From Prevotella sp. oral taxon 299 str. F0039 (GTDB lineage: Bacteria > Bacteroidota > Bacteroidia > Bacteroidales > Bacteroidaceae): a stretch of 64,000 nt of DNA. Below are positions 63,351 to 64,000 of the stretch, one piece after another. The DNA lies in contig NC_022111.1 in assembly GCF_000163055.2 (NCBI RefSeq), positions 1,178,001 through 1,242,000 on the forward strand, given 5' to 3'. The translations under genes were made by a program, and so were the position numbers. Each line of letters begins with the position of its first letter. Position 1 is the first letter of the stretch. Under the pieces are notes generated by a model. The model had not been told where the DNA came from. It saw nothing but the letters and a program-made list of their open reading frames with translations, and searched no databases.

Positions 63351-64000
63351 ATGAAAAAACTCTTTATAGAGACTTATGGATGCCAGATGAACGTGGCAGA
63401 TAGTGAAGTAGTTGCATCGGTAATGCAGATGGCTGGATACGAAATGTGCGACAATGAAGCCGAAGCAGACGCTATTTTTATGAACACATGTAGTGTTCGT
63501 GAGAATGCAGAAAACAAGATTTACAACCGCTTAGACACCCTACATGCAGAGCAAAAGAAAGGTAGAAAGCTCATTCTTGGTGTGCTTGGATGTATGGCAG
63601 AACGTGTGAAAGATGATTTAATCAATAACCATCACGCTGATCTTGTTGCAGGACCCGACTCGTATCTCAATCTTCCCGATATGATTGCGCAGGCTGAAAC
63701 AGGCAGTAAAGCAATTGATATAGAACTCTCGAAAACAGAAACTTACAAAGACATTGTGCCCCAACGTATTGCATTGAGCAAGATAGGAGGGTTTGTTAGC
63801 ATTATGCGTGGTTGCGATAACTTTTGTCATTATTGCATCGTTCCTTACACAAGAGGTCGTGAAAGATCAAGAGATGTTGAGAGTGTGCTAGCAGAAGTGC
63901 GTGATCTTTGTAAGCAAGGATATCGGGAAGTGACCCTACTCGGACAAAACGTCAATAGTTATTCATTCGAAAATGAAGTGACTGGAGAAGTGACAAGCTT
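63351..64000 (+). CDS. miaB: tRNA-2-methylthio-N6-dimethylallyladenosine synthase, 5' part
   Basis: The first 216 residues of a radical-SAM methylthiotransferase that runs off the window. The N-terminal domain shows IETYGCQMNVADSE, NTCSVRENA and GVLGCMAER, holding the three Cys of the auxiliary cluster, then the radical-SAM CxxxCxxC in RGCDNFCHYCIVPYTRGRERS. GREVTLLGQNVNSY-type sequence follows. It modifies A37 of tRNAs reading U-initial codons. Confidence 0.95.
   Translation, partial: MKKLFIETYGCQMNVADSEVVASVMQMAGYEMCDNEAEADAIFMNTCSVRENAENKIYNRLDTLHAEQKKGRKLILGVLGCMAERVKDDLINNHHADLVAGPDSYLNLPDMIAQAETGSKAIDIELSKTETYKDIVPQRIALSKIGGFVSIMRGCDNFCHYCIVPYTRGRERSRDVESVLAEVRDLCKQGYREVTLLGQNVNSYSFENEVTGEVTS

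Overview
The window looks like a chromosome segment of an AT-rich Bacteroidales bacterium, most likely Prevotella or a close relative. The support is a SusC/SusD pair, proteins ending in type IX secretion (T9SS) sorting domains, Bacteroidetes families (DUF4254, DUF4835, DUF3127, HU-HIG, FecR/DUF4974), few Shine-Dalgarno sites, and promoters of the TTTG-N19/20-TAnnTTTG type. The genus is an inference. No rRNA, tRNA, CRISPR array or intact insertion sequence was seen.

Region 1 (1-21300) is a glycan-utilisation locus. Five large secreted proteins on the plus strand look like GH85 endo-beta-N-acetylglucosaminidases (the first is cut by the window edge). They surround a SusC/SusD outer-membrane uptake pair. 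The four with a visible catalytic domain keep the family's Asn-x-Glu catalytic signature. They fall into two architectures: GH85 + LamG-like + T9SS tail, and GH85 + GEVED-like + T9SS tail. A GH20 hexosaminidase and a GH2 beta-galactosidase near 57-62 kb could finish breakdown of complex N-glycans, so the likely theme is host glycoprotein foraging.

Region 2 (21300-25100) holds a surface lipoprotein gene with a 1-bp-spaced 58-residue partner gene. It is flanked by two similar direct repeats of about 270 bp. Its promoter appears to carry a 12-base G:C homopolymer in the spacer, a classic layout for phase variation. A small rubredoxin gene follows.

Region 3 (25100-36500) is mostly housekeeping and envelope: GT9, DUF4254, GT2, cysS, a MaoC-like protein, GT4, RNase R, an NAD(P)H oxidoreductase, and a FecR anti-sigma factor with no sigma gene beside it. 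Region 4 (36500-46300) is accessory: an HU-family protein, a degraded DinD/FISUMP gene graveyard, a second small-peptide + fimbrillin-like lipoprotein pair (the lipoprotein is frameshifted), an RteC-like protein with an M15 peptidase, small envelope genes and a solitary HsdR-N nuclease. Region 5 (46300-64000) is largely conserved: recN, DUF4835, coaBC, a DnaQ-like exonuclease, dnaN, a DUF3127 protein, an M16 protease, GH20, GH2, eno and the start of miaB.

The strongest unexplained signal is a dispersed family of intergenic arrays with a strict 22-bp period, seen in at least ten intergenic regions. Each unit approximates nTGCTWTTG, four variable bases, then GYAAAAGCA, so TGCTTTT and AAAAGCA alternate every two helical turns. 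Two further GA-rich arrays of unrelated sequence share the same 22-bp period. A second dispersed repeat, built on CATCGTATGG, occurs at three sites and overlaps the 3' end of recN.
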